64,000 bases of DNA from the NCBI GenBank assembly GCA_039545315.1, contig BCIM01000007.1:460745-524744 (forward strand), read 5' to 3'. Shown here one piece after another: positions 9,341 to 23,500 of this stretch. The position numbers and the translations under genes were made by a program. The notes beneath the pieces are model-generated. The model was not told the DNA's origin. It ran no database searches and worked only from the letters and a program-made list of their open reading frames with translations. Origin of the DNA: Kondoa malvinella. Its lineage: Eukaryota > Basidiomycota > Agaricostilbomycetes > Agaricostilbales > Kondoaceae. Numbering within the stretch: the first letter of the stretch is position 1; each line of letters begins with the position of its first letter.

Positions 9341-11232
9341 TCATTGCAGCTCGACAAGGTTCTCTCCCTTCGACACAGCTGCTCGCGATCCATCAGACGC
9401 GACATCGTACTGTATAACAGTACGCTCACCTCCTTCGCTGACTTCACATTTTGCGGCGACATAGCACTTGTTCAGAACTGCGTTGCTTCCAATCCTTGCA
9501 TTCGGTCCAACAATACAGCCCTCCAGCTTGGCTCTGTAGATCAAATTGCTTCTTCAGCTCACAAAAGAAGTAAAAGGCAGTCTCGACCTACCCTTCGCCA
9601 ATGATGACCCCATCCATAAGGACACACCCGTTGGCCCTTGCGCCGGTTTGGATAGTCACATTTTTGCCCACGCTGCACTTCTTGACTATCACTTTATCGC
9701 CCAGACTCAGGCCTGAACCGACAATACAATCCACTCCCAACTGTCTTGGTCCACCGGAAGTAGCTTGCGGTCTATCTGCTGCTGCCTGTGCCGCCGCTAA
9801 TGGTAGCACCTATTCACAAGAATCCCCTCAGAACAAAGCTATCACCAGAGGGGAATACGACGAACCACTCGATTGACTTCCGTATAAGCTTCGACGGTAT
9901 TCGCTCTTGCACAAAAGCCATCGCTCTTCTTCCATATCGCTACAGCGCACCTGACGTCGCTCAACCATCTTCGGTCATCAAGAGGTCGTTTCAGGCTGAC
10001 GCTGCTTTCCCAAAACGAAATAGAAAGGGATCGGAGTGGTGGCCGAGCCGAAGAGGATAGTTTAGCTGATGTCGCTGAGTTTGTGACTGGCGCCCTTGGT
10101 ATGACTGTAGATGAGTGGGCGAGTGCTAGTGATTGAGGATTGGGTTTCGCATCAGTCTTGTTATCTATTACTGCGGTTCGACAGTGCACGCGCTCGATCG
10201 GGACATGGACCTACCATCAGAGTTGCTGGCCAGAAGATTGTCTTGCCATTGAGTCTTGCATAAGAAAGGCATCACATCATTCTTGAAGTTTCTCAGCGCA
10301 GGAATAGCATTCAATATTGTAATGATTCGTTTTGAACAGACATAGACATGAGCTGGTAGTAGGTTGATAGCAAGCATTGTTTTTGGATATCTACGTAGAT
10401 GTCAGCTGTGGTCAGGCGCAAGAACGGATAGCTCACTTTAACAAGAGGCTGCTTCGCAAATCGACTTCATCATCAAAGTCGTCCATATCTTTGATATCCA
10501 ACAGTAAAGACTCCACAGGATCAATGATCGAAAGCATAGCGGGCGGTCCTGTCAAATTCAAGAAGCTGAGTGAGTCCAGTGAAGGGACACATCTGCTGAT
10601 GAACTGACCGTCCTTCGGCTTCTCCTCGTTTCCAGCAGTCCTTTCTACTAGCAAGCTGGTCATCAGGTTCTCGCCTAGCCTATGTCTATCCAGCAAATGC
10701 GACAAGTTCAAATCTGATGATTCCGCATTCTTGACTATGCACAAGTCGCAAGGTAACAGCACAAAGTCGGTCTATCCAAGTATGAGCTGTATATATTCTC
10801 GTACAGGGAAGCGTACACACCTTGATGTAATACTTGTTGGCAGCCCATTTAAGCACTTCAGCAGTTTCCCACCTTTCTTCATCATCAAAGCACTCTAGAT
10901 CTATCCTGAGGTCCGAGTTGTGCTGTCTTCTACTGCGCAAGTACGAGGAAATATCGCCTTGCTGACTTTCAGGCGCCAATAACAAAATATCTTGACACAA
11001 TTTCCGAGTCAACATTCACGCATCACCGTGTGACAAGATCTGCACCTGATAGCCCAGCTTGTTCTATCCACTTCAATACACCTTCTACTAAAGGCTTGTT
11101 TGCTATGGGCAACAGAGCTTTCGGTAATCCACTCGAGCCAGAAACTGCTGTCAGAGGGTATAAATCTTCACCATGGCCGCAAAGGATGACCGCTTGAAAT
11201 TCAGGCAGACGAGAAGTAGAGGCGTGTGACAT
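9341..11232 (-). CDS. GCD1: eIF2B gamma subunit (translation initiation GEF)
   Basis: Gamma subunit of the eIF2B complex, which with the epsilon subunit exchanges GDP for GTP on eIF2. The first exon shows the nucleotidyltransferase-like start FQAVILCGHGEDLYPLT and GLPKALLPIANKPLVEGVL. The C-terminal exons show left-handed beta-helix hexapeptides (GVDCIVGSGLSLGDK, NVTIQTGARANGCVLM, EGCIVGPNARIGSNAVLN), closing with an acidic-poor tail ending VELQ. In the gamma subunit the pyrophosphorylase pocket is usually degraded; here GHGEDLYPLT replaces the GxGTRxxPLT pattern of active enzymes, which fits. At least seven exons; internal joins not all resolved. The next gene upstream, thymidylate synthase, ends 96 bp before this start on the same strand. 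Confidence 0.85.
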
Positions 11233-11328
11233 TTTGAGAGACAACGGTTGCTCGACAACAACCCGACATGCCATATCGCTTGACCCGCATCATCTGTCAT
11301 GTTGAAGACCAGCTTCTCCTTCCCCTCT

Positions 11329-12358
<1,030 letters not shown>

Positions 12359-12988
12359 GTTGACAGTGGTCGCTTTGAGTAAAGTCATGCGCGTATGTGA
12401 ATGCAATTTTGTACTCTAGATCTGTCTCCGGTGTATACTTATTCGGTGTGTCCAAATCCCTTATAGCCATTTATTGAGTATTGGATATGAAGGGCGAAGT
12501 TGAGAAGGTATCACGTAAGGTAAGCAAGGTTCATCATCATAACAAGCATGAAAGCAAATCTGGGCTGGCCAAAGTATTGACAAGGACTCGGAGAATGTAC
12601 TACATCAGACCGATCAGCGTAGTTACCCTGTAGCCCAATAAAGCCTCTATCCAACTGCTCAGTAAGAATGAAGGGTATACCGAAGTCTGAAGGGGATCGC
12701 GGAAGCTGAGTATCATCCAAGAGAAGCATTAGTGATGTTCGTCGGGCGTAGAAAGTACTGAGAAGAGTCGGTAATGCCGGTAATGCGCCGCAAGAGAAGG
12801 ACGATGGCCAGAAGAATAAGGGACGAGAGCAAGAAGAATAATGTTGGCCGAAGAAAGTGTTGAGGGAGGCGAAGGAAGGAAAGGACGCAGATGATGGTAG
12901 CTTAGGTGGATTCAATGCTGTTCGGCTGAACGGGAGCTGTTAAATGGGAATGCAATGTAATCGAATAGGTCAGAGACTTACGGGCGAT

Positions 12989-14036
12989 TTAGCTACCGAA
13001 CCAAGCAGTACAATGCAATCTTTCATCCAACTGCTCAAAGCCTTCGAAGTAGCGATGATCGCCGATCTGAAGCGCGGTTGAACACCTGAAGAGTACGCAG
13101 CTGAGCAAAATGCTTACCATAGCATCTTCTATCGTGCACAAGGCATCGTTCACCAGTCGCTTATAGTCTTTCACCTCCTTCTTCACAACAGAGAGTGGCT
13201 GGCCAATGAGAGAAAGTCTTGTTGCGATTGGTAAGGTTCTAAGGGCGTGGTCATGAGCGTAGCTTCGCATTGTATCCCCTATCGCTACAGATCAGGATTA
13301 AGAGGAGCGATCGCGTAGATAAGAAGAGTTTACCTTTTACCAGAAGAATGATGCTGTCTGAAACAGTACAACCACCGGAATTGCTGATTGTTGCAGCCCA
13401 TGGCGAGCGGCTACCGTAAAAAGTTATGCGTTCCACTGGAGGCGTAGTGGCATGCAAGGCCATAATGGGTATGTGTTAAAAGAGCGCCTCTTCATCACTG
13501 CTGTTCGCCCCTCGATAGCTCGGTAGATAGTCGTCCTCTTCAGCATACATTACTGCCGCCTTCACAGAATTGTAGGAGATGATGGGCAAGCTTTGGACCA
13601 TAGGAGACCAGACAGGGCGATTTTTTTTCTCAAGCTTTAGCGCTTTGGAGAGTGTGATGAGTGTCTGCGAGAGCTTCAGTCAGGCCAGCTTCTGCATTAT
13701 TTTTGAGCACCTCACCTGCACATCATGGCACGCCATGAGACCACAATAACGCAAGTGTTGGTTAGCGCATAAAATTCGGTGGTTCGGAAAACATGGGTGG
13801 TCTGACGCCCCTGGCCATTTCATAACTTCATAACTTCAGGACACTCTGCGCAGAGGAATAGCGATGCCTCGGGAGAAACAAGCCTTCTTGAGGTCTTCTT
13901 CAACCCAGAAGATTTGCCGTAAAGCAACGCTGCACTGCGCGAGATGTGTCCACGAAGCAATACACAGATGAGGACGCAAAAGGAGCAGCACTTCTGGAGG
14001 GCAGACGAGCAAGGAGTCTCTGGGTATAGTTGACAT
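12989..14036 (-). CDS. Uncharacterised protein with F-box-like N-terminus (model tentative)
   Basis: Several coding-looking exons lie in this gap. An exon from ATG 14036 reads LLVCPPEVLLLLRPHL followed by ALRQIFWVEEDLKKAC, which fits an F-box pattern, but its frame hits TGA at about 13833. A second exon (13716-13823) splices over a clean 51-nt intron to 13664 and onward (KALKLEKKNRPVWSPMVQ, then EEDDYLPSYRGANS). A possible 61-nt intron then leads to an exon with ITFYGSRSPWAATISNSGG, and the last exons end near 12989. Whether this is one F-box gene or two small genes is not settled: the stop at 13476 and the ATG at 13463 are only 12 nt apart, which argues for one gene. A further open exon-like stretch lies at 12511-12950. 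Confidence 0.38.
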
Positions 14037-14179
14037 AGTAGAAAAGGGCGTGCGCAAAGTGTCACGTAAAGGTTCGCACTTCGCAGCAACCTCTAAATGT
14101 CGCCGAGGACGTATAGCAGCAACATCGAGCGTCACATGCTAATAGGCGCATCGGAGCTTCTTTGCGTGTTACACAAGAT

Positions 14180-15926
14180 CTAGAGCTCTGGCAAAGTCCA
14201 AGTAAGCATTGCCGACAACAATGACAGACTGCCCAATGCCACCCATATAAGCCAGCCTCCATGAAGGGTAGAGAATGCGAAGAGCGAAGTTGTAGACCAA
14301 GGAGCGACGGCCTTTGCAAATGCCGAACACATTTGAGCCAAACCTATGAGTATATCAGCCGTAGCATCTGCACCATTGAAACAGGCGTACCATTGAGCGC
14401 TCCCAGAGTGTTTGGATTTGAAGAAATATTGTTGACCGTGAGCATTGCGGTTATAAAGCTTGTCTGGCCAATCCTGAACGAGCCGAAGTGAGCTTTCGTT
14501 TCTGGCGATGTCGAAAAGCTTACGTGACACAGCATACAGCGGAGACAAAGAATGCCCATACCAGCTTGCTCTCGCTTGCAGCGGATGCCAAAGCAAAGAA
14601 GATTGTTCCAGCGGGAAAGAACAGGGCGAGACGCTTGTAGAGTGCTGTAAATGTATAAGATAGAATCACCAGCAGCAAAAGAGACGTACAAACAGTGCCA
14701 TAAAGTCTTTGCAATGGAGGAAAAGCCGTCACTTGCCAGACAATACCAATGACCGCTTGCAAGGACAGGATGTTGCCAATAGCTGACGGACTTAGACCAA
14801 GACCGCGATCTTTGACCGGAGTGTACGCAAAGAGAGGGATCAAGGCGAAAGAAGCCGTGATGAGAATGACCATGCCGGTGTAGGATCCGAGCACGCGAAG
14901 CACGCCGCCATCTTTGAGTACCGATGTCTTGGGTGCAGGCTTTGGAAGCAGAGGAGCAGTTTCGGAGTCGTTGGGGCTGGTATGTATCGCCTGACCTCTC
15001 TTTAAAGGCAGCGTCTGGGAGTAATGCTTAGGCACCGAAACGCGAAACAGCGGTCAAGCTACCTCTTCGAGGTACAGCAGCCCAATAATGCTGCCAGACA
15101 ATGGAACTAATGCCCCTACAAAGCAGGGCAGAAAGTAGGGGTATTGCACAAGGAAATTGATATGCTGAAGAGAAGGGAAGCGAGCTGCTGGGTTTTGTAG
15201 TTGACCGCCCAATAGCGTTCCGATAGCGCTCCCTATCGTAGACATTGTGGCGCTATATAAAGGTTGTTAGAAATAGTGCAGACTGATTTCTGTAGAAAGA
15301 CTCACAGCCAAGCAAACACCTGCCCCTCATTGCTTTTCGAGGATATCTCCCCCAGAGCAGCTTTTATGACAGCAGGATTACCGTCTATAGTTTTATCAGT
15401 CGAGTCAAAGAAGAACAGCAGGAAGCGTACTCAGCATACCAGCGCAACATCTGGCCGCGATCATACCCAATAGCGAGGTGGACAGGCCGAAAAGAGCTAC
15501 CGACAAGGACACACCGAGCAGCCCACAGATCAAGATTGGCCGGCGGCCCAGTCTATCTGACAGTCGTGACCAGTGATAGATGAACAGTAGTTGAGCGACA
15601 GCGAATGACGACTCGACTGAGACCAGCGCAGTCATACACATGAGCTGAATGACGATTGATATCGAGGAAAGCGTCTCCTCACTCAAGCCTGAATAGTATC
15701 CCACTGCAGCTGGATCTGATGCAATGCCAAGGTCTTCCACCATTTGGTTGATGAAGGGGAATGGTATTTGAAAAGCAATTGGCTCTGCTAGACGCATGTA
15801 CATCAGAACGAATAGCTGAGTTCTGCCCAGTGCTGCAGTTTCCTCTTTCGGTAGCAGGGCATTTTGCTCATCTGGCCGGTCTGCAGACATCTTGGTCGCG
15901 GTGTCAGACAAAGCACAGCTGGACAT
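14180..15926 (-). CDS. MFS transporter, ZIFL/YCR023C-like
   Basis: Twelve-helix major facilitator. The start MSSCALSD... is followed by MRLAEPIAFQIPFPFINQ, the first helix typical of this fungal/plant group. The MFS motif A loop appears as WSRLSDRLGRRPILI, with GSAIGTLLGGQL further on. A cytoplasmic Ser/Pro loop (TSPNDSETAPLLPKP) lies between the halves. The C-terminal half adds several hydrophobic helices (FALIPLFAYTPV, LFFPAGTIFFALASAA) and ends SAMLTWTLPEL. About eight exons. The substrate cannot be told; relatives carry metals, drugs or organic acids. A second in-frame ATG (15890) is an alternative start. The 330 bp upstream (15927-16256) hold no gene. Confidence 0.85.
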
Positions 15927-16256
15927 ATCAAGGTAGCAGTCTGATTAGCGGAACAGAGACAATTGAGGCTACGATGGAGCAGACGTCACTGCAGAGCAAG
16001 GCAAGAGATTGCAGACAAGGTACAGCAGACTTGCTTGCTTGCGTCCAGAGCATAGAATCGAGGCGTCTAGAAGGTCTCTTCCAGCAAGATATCGCAGCAT
16101 CGCTCCGAGTCGACGTCGACTAATGAATGACTGTTCGACGCTGGTACGGATCTCAGCTGTATAGAAGGACGTTAGACGTGCAGATTGAGCCCAGAGCAGC
16201 CGTCTGTAAACAGTTCGACAAGAATCTTGGATGGACAGGTTCAACCGAAGCCATCA

Positions 16257-19244
16257 TTACAATTGCAAATGCGATTCCGTAGACGACTTAGGACTATCCG
16301 GGAGCGGTGCAGCCACAGCAGCTGAAAACATCGACTTGAGCGTTGCCTCGTTCTTGAGCGTTCGAACACGTTCCGTCTCTTCAGCTCCGCCTAAGGAACG
16401 ATCAGCTCAGGTCAAGCAGGCTACGAGATCACATACCAGTCTTCTTGAGCTTCTTTTGCTCGACGAATCCACCCAGCTCAGCCGCAAACTCATTATTGGC
16501 TTTCCGATCCGTGACCTGCTTGTCTCGAGCCTTTTCTGCCTGCGCTATCGCCTTCATTCGTTTCTGAGGATCCACAGCCAGACTCTTGACCTCCGTCATG
16601 ACCGTGCTGAGACCTCCGTGACTTGAATCAGGATCCGGTGGGACGTATTCACGAAGGCCATGTCGTTTTGGTCCACCTCCGGCAAGCGTGATAGATTGCT
16701 TCTTGACCAGTTCGTCAATATTGTCAAACATGTTGGCCATCTCTCTATGATCTTCGACCAGCTCCTCAAGCAATCCTTCCTGATGTTTGAGGAATTGCTG
16801 TTCTTCCACAATCTGCCGAAGCTCTTCTGACCATGACTTCTTCCAAGCTGGTTTAACGGTATTGACATAATTCCGAACATTATCGAGCCCTTCTCGGGTG
16901 CTTTCAATGTTTTTTTTGATCTCGGCCAATTTGCTAGGTGTGGGTCGGACTCGTCGTACAGTCACATCATCTCGCATGCCTTCGACTGCATCCATAAGAC
17001 CTTCGATCGAAGCGAGCAGGTCTTGTGATTGTCCATCGAGCTTTGACTTGCCCGCGTCAATGAAGGCTCTAGAGCCAGACACTTTCGTGTTTGCTAAATC
17101 CCGCACCCGCTCGCATTGCGTTCGAAGAGTTGAGATGACAGTCTTGTGCTCGGTAGTATAATCGGAATAGACTTGTCGCAGAACAGCCAGATCCCGTCGA
17201 AGCGTCTGGACTTCTTCGTAATAACTCTTGAAGCTGGTCTTGGACGGCGTGACAGCAGAAGGGGAGAAAGGTTGACTCGGTGACTGTTGCACTTGCGTGA
17301 CGGGTGTCTGAGGTTGCGAGGGAGCGGATTGAGCTTGATTCGAGCCTAGAGGTGGGGAGGTCATGTTCATATTCGGCGAAGCGGCAAATTGCGATGGAGC
17401 TGGTACAGACGCTCGCCTTATCGAATGCACAAGGGAGCTCTTGAGGTCTTTGATCTCGTGTGACAGGTTCAGTAAGCCGGTATCGATATGCTGTTTGACT
17501 TGATCAAGGGCTATAGCACAATCAGGCAACATCCTCCCCTGTATAGACACAGTACTCACATTCCACATTCAGACTCAGCACTACGCCATCTCGAATCTCA
17601 TCCATCTCTTCCAACTCATACTCGACGCCCGTGATAAGATCCCGAATATAGATCGCAGGGAAATCCTCCAACCCAGGGTGATAACCAAACTTGTCCGTAA
17701 ACAATACTTTCAAAGTCGCTTCATCAGGATCCGGATCCAATTTGACCTTCTTCGTCTGTTTGCCCAATTGCACAAACACGGAAATGGGTTTCTTGATTTC
17801 TTCCTCCTTCTTCTCCGCTACGGATTGGCGTTGTATCAAATCATCCACTACATCTTTCGCTGCATTCTCCTCTTCTTGATCTAGCACTGGCAACTTTTGC
17901 GTGTCCAAATCTTGTAAATGCCGCTTGTAACTCTCGCTCAGCGCTTTCGCCTTTTCTGGTATCTGCCTCGTTTCATTCATCGGAGGTTCTTCAACAGTAG
18001 ATAATCTTCTAGAATCATAAGACAACATCCTAGGTAAAGGAGGTGGTGGAACAGGCGGTCTTCTTTCTTTACTTCGAGGAGAAGTTTCCGGTCTAGCAGG
18101 AGAAGCTTGAGGTGTCGCAGCGCCCATTTTATCAAATGTATACTTGCTGAACCTCTTGCTTGCCCTTCTCATCAGGTTATCGGAATTCTTCAATGTATCA
18201 AACGCTTTTTCAGGCGGTGGAGCAGGTAGTGGTTCAGCATCGAATCTGAGCGTAGGTAAAGCGGGCGGTGGTTGAGGCGTTGTAGGACGAGAATTGGGTA
18301 AAGAAGGACGACGACCTGGATAAGCGCCGGGCGGCAGAGGAGGAGGTTTTTCTTTCGGATATGGAGCTGCAAAGACTGCGTCTGGGGTTGGTGGACGGCC
18401 TGAAGAAGGACCTTGGGCGCGACGAAGGTCTTGTGAGGATGTTGGCGAAGGTAGAGAGCGAGTTGATGAGACGGAAGGTTGGCGTCCGTGTATTGTGCCG
18501 TTCGAGTTGTTCTGGGATTGTTGTGATTGAGTGGAAGAGCGCTGTGAAGATGGAAGAGGACGGCTGGCAGGTGTTACAGAAGAAGTAGGCGAAGGTGTTC
18601 CAGCCCGTATCTGGCTCAGAGCGGGAGGTGGTGCATTCTGTCTTCGCTCAAGGACTTCTTTGTACAATGCTTGTTTCGACTTGAGACCTTGCAAGAGATG
18701 GACAATAATGTTCTTGATTTGAGGCAGGAAGCGTTCCAGGGTAGCTTCTGATGCTTTCTCTGCTGAGAGGCAACTCTCGAGACAACCTCGTAGCTCGTCC
18801 GGCACCGACATGAGATCGCTATCAACGCATATAAGCATTCCTTCATTCTGGCGAGGTGACGATATAGCTCACTCCATGGAAATGTTCTCCCTTGCAAAAG
18901 TCGCACAAGCAGCATTAAAGTCGTTGCCTAGCTTGACGTAAATGTCTGATATCTGATCATCGCTCGTTCTGCCTTGACTCCAAGATGTGAGGTTCTCTAG
19001 CAGATTCTTTGTGCTGACGAGCAAACGAGTGACAACCTGTGTAGAAACGCGTCAGACTGCGGCTCGTATACTGTGGATACAGACTCGCTGTGTCTATACC
19101 AGTAGAGAAATGTCGAGCACCTGTTGGCTGTCTGCCATTCGGTTGCGTTGACGGTCTCCGAGGTCTAGCAGGTAGTCCATTCTGATCAGAGTCTCTTCTC
19201 AGGGAGCCAGCGTTTGACGACGAAGCGGAAGGAGGTCGTTGCAT
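16257..19244 (-). CDS. BUD6: Bud6/Aip3 actin-nucleation-promoting polarity factor
   Basis: Starts MQRPPSASSSNAGSLRR. The N-terminal region includes LLVSTKNLLENLTSWS, AACATFARENISM and the helix LPQIKNIIVHLLQGLKSK. A long Pro/Ser-rich linker contains PPPLPPG-type runs. The conserved core has VFVQLGKQTKKVKLDP, IYIRDLITGVEYELEEMDE and then coiled coils (LRRDLAVLRQVYSDYT, KKNIESTREGLDNVRNYV). The last exon (16257-about 16380) ends with an acidic-poor tail ESHLQL. In yeast Bud6 binds G-actin and formins (Bni1) at polarity sites and in the polarisome. Multi-exon; central coding is mostly in two long exons. It is divergent from SNU114 with 381 bp between the starts. Confidence 0.9.
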
Positions 19245-19625
19245 GCGTATGCTGTTCGTTATGGTATCTGGTTCGGCGCTGCGGTATATGCCTTGGGTGT
19301 CGGAAAATTGGGTATCGCTGTGTGGAATTACTAAAGTATGCTGTCTATGGCTTGCCTGCTCGACAAGCGAGAAGACCTGAGGCTCAGAGCGGCAGAGCTT
19401 AAGTCTTAGGCTTAAGGTCAAGTTAAGTCGTCCCTGACATTTCATGCTTTTCAAGACACTCTGCCAAACACCACAAAGTCGCTGTCAAGAGCTCTATACC
19501 CACCCGAACAGGCATAACAGACGTCTGTGCGAATTGATCGAAGCCAGAGAATACACGGCCGCGTCAATTTCTCGCTGTTTTCAGACCAGTCAAACACCTC
19601 GACACAAGTCCGCATACCCAGCCAG

Positions 19626-22600
19626 ATGGATCAATACGATGAGTGTGAGCACGCACAGTACAGGACAGAAAGAGACTGGCGTTGATAATGTGTCCAAGTT
19701 GGAAATTACATTGGAGGAGATCTTTCAGACGAAGAAGATGACCTAGACTTGCAAGACACCAATGGCGCACCCTCTGCTGCCCCGACTGCACCTCTAGCAG
19801 GCTACGACGACGACGATGCCGATACTACCATGGCTGAACCTCAGCATGATGGACCAATAGCCAATGCTGTAGTCTTGCATGAAGACAAACGATACTATCC
19901 TCATGCTTCTGAAGTGTATGGCGAAGACGTGGAAGCTATAGTACAAGAAGAGGATTTACAACCATTGACGGAACCCATTATTGCGCCTGTAAAGAAGTTG
20001 CAGTTCAGAGTGGTTGAAAAGGGTGGTGAAAAGGAAGTCAAGCAGAGGTTTGATAACCAGTTCTTGTTGGATTTATCGGCGCATCCCGAAAGTGTGAGAA
20101 ACGTTGCTGTTGTTGGCCATTTGCATCATGGCAAAACGGCGTTGATGGATATGTTGGTTTATGAAACGCATGCCATGGATTGGATGCCTGAAAAACAGGT
20201 GAGCAAGTTCTGCTGCGGCGAGATTTGACTCTAATCATCCAGGACGGTCACAGCTACGGTATACCGACTCGCACGTCCTCGCTCAGCAAAGAGGCATCTC
20301 GCTCAAATCATCACCTATGAGCTTTGTCTTGCAATCGAGCAAAGGCAAATCCTTCCTTCTCAACATGATTGATACTCCAGGTCATGTCAACTTCCAGGTC
20401 AGTCCTTTTTTGACTATATGGATAATGCTCATCTGTCGCTATAGGATGAAGTAGCGAGTGCACTTCGACTAGCAGACGGTGCTGTTCTCGTTGTCGATGC
20501 AGTAGAAGGCGTTCGTTGTGAATGCTTGTGCGCCTGATGGTTGCTCAAGTGATTGTATTCTCGGACAGGTTCTATCCAACACCGAATACATCATTCGCCA
20601 CTGTCTAAGCCAACACCTACCCATCACATTGGTGCTGAACAAAGTGGATAGGTTAATTCTCGAACTCCGACTACCACCAGCAGACGCCTACTACAAGCTA
20701 AAACAAACGATAGAAGAAGTCAACACTGTCATTTCTGGCATTGATCCCGATCCGAAATTGCGAGTCAGTCCGGAATTGGGCAATGTCTGTTTCGCTAGTA
20801 CTGGTATGGGCTGGGCTTTTACTTTGAAGAGCTTTGCTAGGATGTATCAGGATACTTTTGGTCAGTGAGAACGCACAAATTTGGGTTCATCACTCATCAA
20901 AGGTGTCGTCCATGACAGGTCCTATTGATTTGGATCAATTTGCGCAAAGGTTATGGGGCAACATTTACTACAACCCAAACACACGCAAATTCAGCAAAAA
21001 GGAAGCCCTCGATGGAGAGTCGAAGCGTGCTTTCCAGCATTTCATTCTTGAGCCTTTGTACAAGCTGTATTCTCAGGCAAGTCAGATTGCTCTGCTACGG
21101 ACTGGCTCTGATGTACGGGAATTCCGATTTGCAGGTTCTTGGCGAAGACACCGCAACGCTGAAAAAGACGCTTCATTCATTAGGCATCTTCCTCAAACCC
21201 GCAATGTACAAAATGGACGTCCGACCTCTTCTCAAACTCGTCCTCACACAATTCTTTGGTCCACCCGGAGGTCTAGTCGACATGATCACTCAACACATTC
21301 CAAACCCTGTCGAATCCGCTCCTCGCAAGATCGCTACTACCTACTCCGGTCCTTTGTCAAGCGATGTAGCTCGAGCGATGATTACTTGTGATAGAGAAGG
21401 ACCTTTGATGATTCAAGTAACAAAGCTGTATCCTTCTGAAGATGCGCAGGAGTTCCATGCGTTTGGAAGAGTTATGAGTGGGACGGTGAGAAGTGGCCAG
21501 AAGGTCAAAGTGCTCGGTGAAGGGTATAGTATGGAGGATGAGGAGGATATGGTTGTTGCTACCGTCGAAAAAGTCTGGGTCAACGAATCGAGGTCCGTCT
21601 GAGGATGGGATTTCGGCCTTGTGCTGATACCAGCTTTTCTCGAATTGGACAGATACCTGATCGAGACAGATGGCATCACAGCAGGCAACTTCGTTACCCT
21701 TCGAGGCGTAGACAACTCCATCACGAAAACAGCAACGATCTGCGACATTTCAATCGAAGAAGACCTCTTTATCTTCAATCCCATCAAGCACATCACTCAA
21801 TCCGTACTCAAAATCGCGGTAGAGCCAGTCAATCCCTCAGAACTACCTAAAATGCTCGATGGTCTGCGAAAAATCAACAAGACTTATCCGCTTGTCGAGA
21901 CTCGCGTCGAAGAGAGCGGCGAACACGTTGTCATTGGCACAGGAGAACTTTACCTCGACTGCGTCATGCATGACCTTCGAAAGATGTTTGCTGAGGTGGA
22001 GATCAAGGTGTCGGATCCAGTTGTGCGGTTCTGTGAGACAGTTGTGGAGACAAGTGCGCTCAAGTGCTATGCTGAGACGCCAAACAAAAAGTCAGTGGTC
22101 AACACAGTCTGCTTGTCCTAGCTGAATTTGGACGGATCGCTAATAGAAACAAGATCACCATGATCGCCGAGCCGCTTGAGAAGGGCATAGCAGACGATAT
22201 CGAGAAAGGTCGTGTATCGATGAAGATGTCAACGAAACAGATCGGCAAGCACTTTGAAGAGCGCTTCCAATGGGATCTGCTCGCCAGTCGGTCGATATGG
22301 GCATTCGGACCAGAAGAGCAAGGCACAAATATCCTCATGGACGATACTCTACCTTCTGAAGTTGACAAGAAGCTGCTTGGCTCGGTCAAGGACTTTGTCA
22401 AGCAAGGCTTCCAGTGGGCATCTAGAGAAGGACCGCTTTGCGATGAGCGTAAGTGCCGATGAAAGGGCAGTGTGACTTACGCTGATTCAGCCTACAGCAA
22501 TACGTAACGTCAAGTTCCGCATTCTCGATTCTGTTTTAGCGCCCGAAGCCATTTTCCGCGGAGGAGGTCAAATCATTCCCACAGCTCGTCGTGTCTGCTA

Positions 22601-23160
22601 CTCGTCAATGCTCATGGCTACACCTCGCCTAATGGAGCCAGTCTACTATGTCGAAGTTCAAGCTCCAGCAGACTGTGTTGCAGCTGTCTATGAAGTCCTG
22701 GCGAGGAGAAGAGGGCATGTCACTAAAGACATTCCCAAACCCGGTTCGCCGCTCTACACTGTGCAAGCCTACATTCCTGTCATCGATGCAAATGGCTTCG
22801 AGACCGACTTGCGGACGCATACTCAAGGCCAGGCGTTCTGCATGCAGATCTTCGAGTGAGTAGCTTCTAGGGCAATGAGTGTCCAGCACCTAATACAGTC
22901 AATAGCCACTGGTCTATCGTCCCGGGCGATCCCGCAGACAAGTCAATACAGCTTCGACCGCTAGAACCGGCATCAGCCACTGCCCTAGCGCGTGATCTGT
23001 GTCTAAAGACTCGACGGAGGAAGGGACTGCCTGGTTAGTCCATGTCTTATCTGGCTATTTACTTGCTAATACAACGATAGATGACATTGGTATCGGCAAG
23101 TACATTGAACCTGAAGCTTTGATCGCGCTGGCTAGCTCTGATCTGGAAAACCTGTTGTAA
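19626..23160 (+). CDS. SNU114: U5 snRNP GTPase Snu114 (EFTUD2)
   Basis: EF-2-like GTPase that helps drive spliceosome activation and disassembly with Brr2 and Prp8. Exon 1 is only 19 nt (19626-19644) and splices to 19699, giving [19 protein letters not shown], the conserved start. An acidic N-terminus leads to [19 protein letters not shown] motifs: GHLHHGKT (G1), DTPGHVNF (G3), NKVDR (G4). Later blocks include [22 protein letters not shown] and [14 protein letters not shown]. The C-terminus ends SSDLENLL with TAA at 23160. The frame is kept over about 11 introns. One intron uses a GTTCGT donor (after VEG, about 20510). Full length, no truncation. A copy of its final exon appears 1.67 kb downstream. 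Confidence 0.95.
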
Positions 23161-23500
23161 AACAAGCTGCAATGCATTGTACATTTCGAATCCGGGAGCA
23201 CTCGCGCGCAAGTGTGCTACTTTAGCATGCTGGAGATTAACAGGATCTTTTTCATACTAGCCGATCCATCGCGAGAGCCACTAGAACTTATGCTGGCGCT
23301 TCGTAATTTTGTACTCCGTCGAATGGCAAGGATCTAGAAGCCCAGTGAGCAAGTGATAGCGTTCGCTATCGAGAGAAGCACAAAGCGGTGCCCCGCAATT
23401 TTGCGAGCCTGCTGTGTCAGCGGAGTATATAGCTTGCTTGCCGCGCGACAACGACATTGGTTACTTCAGAAGCCGCCTATCTCGTTAGCGAAGCAGTGAG

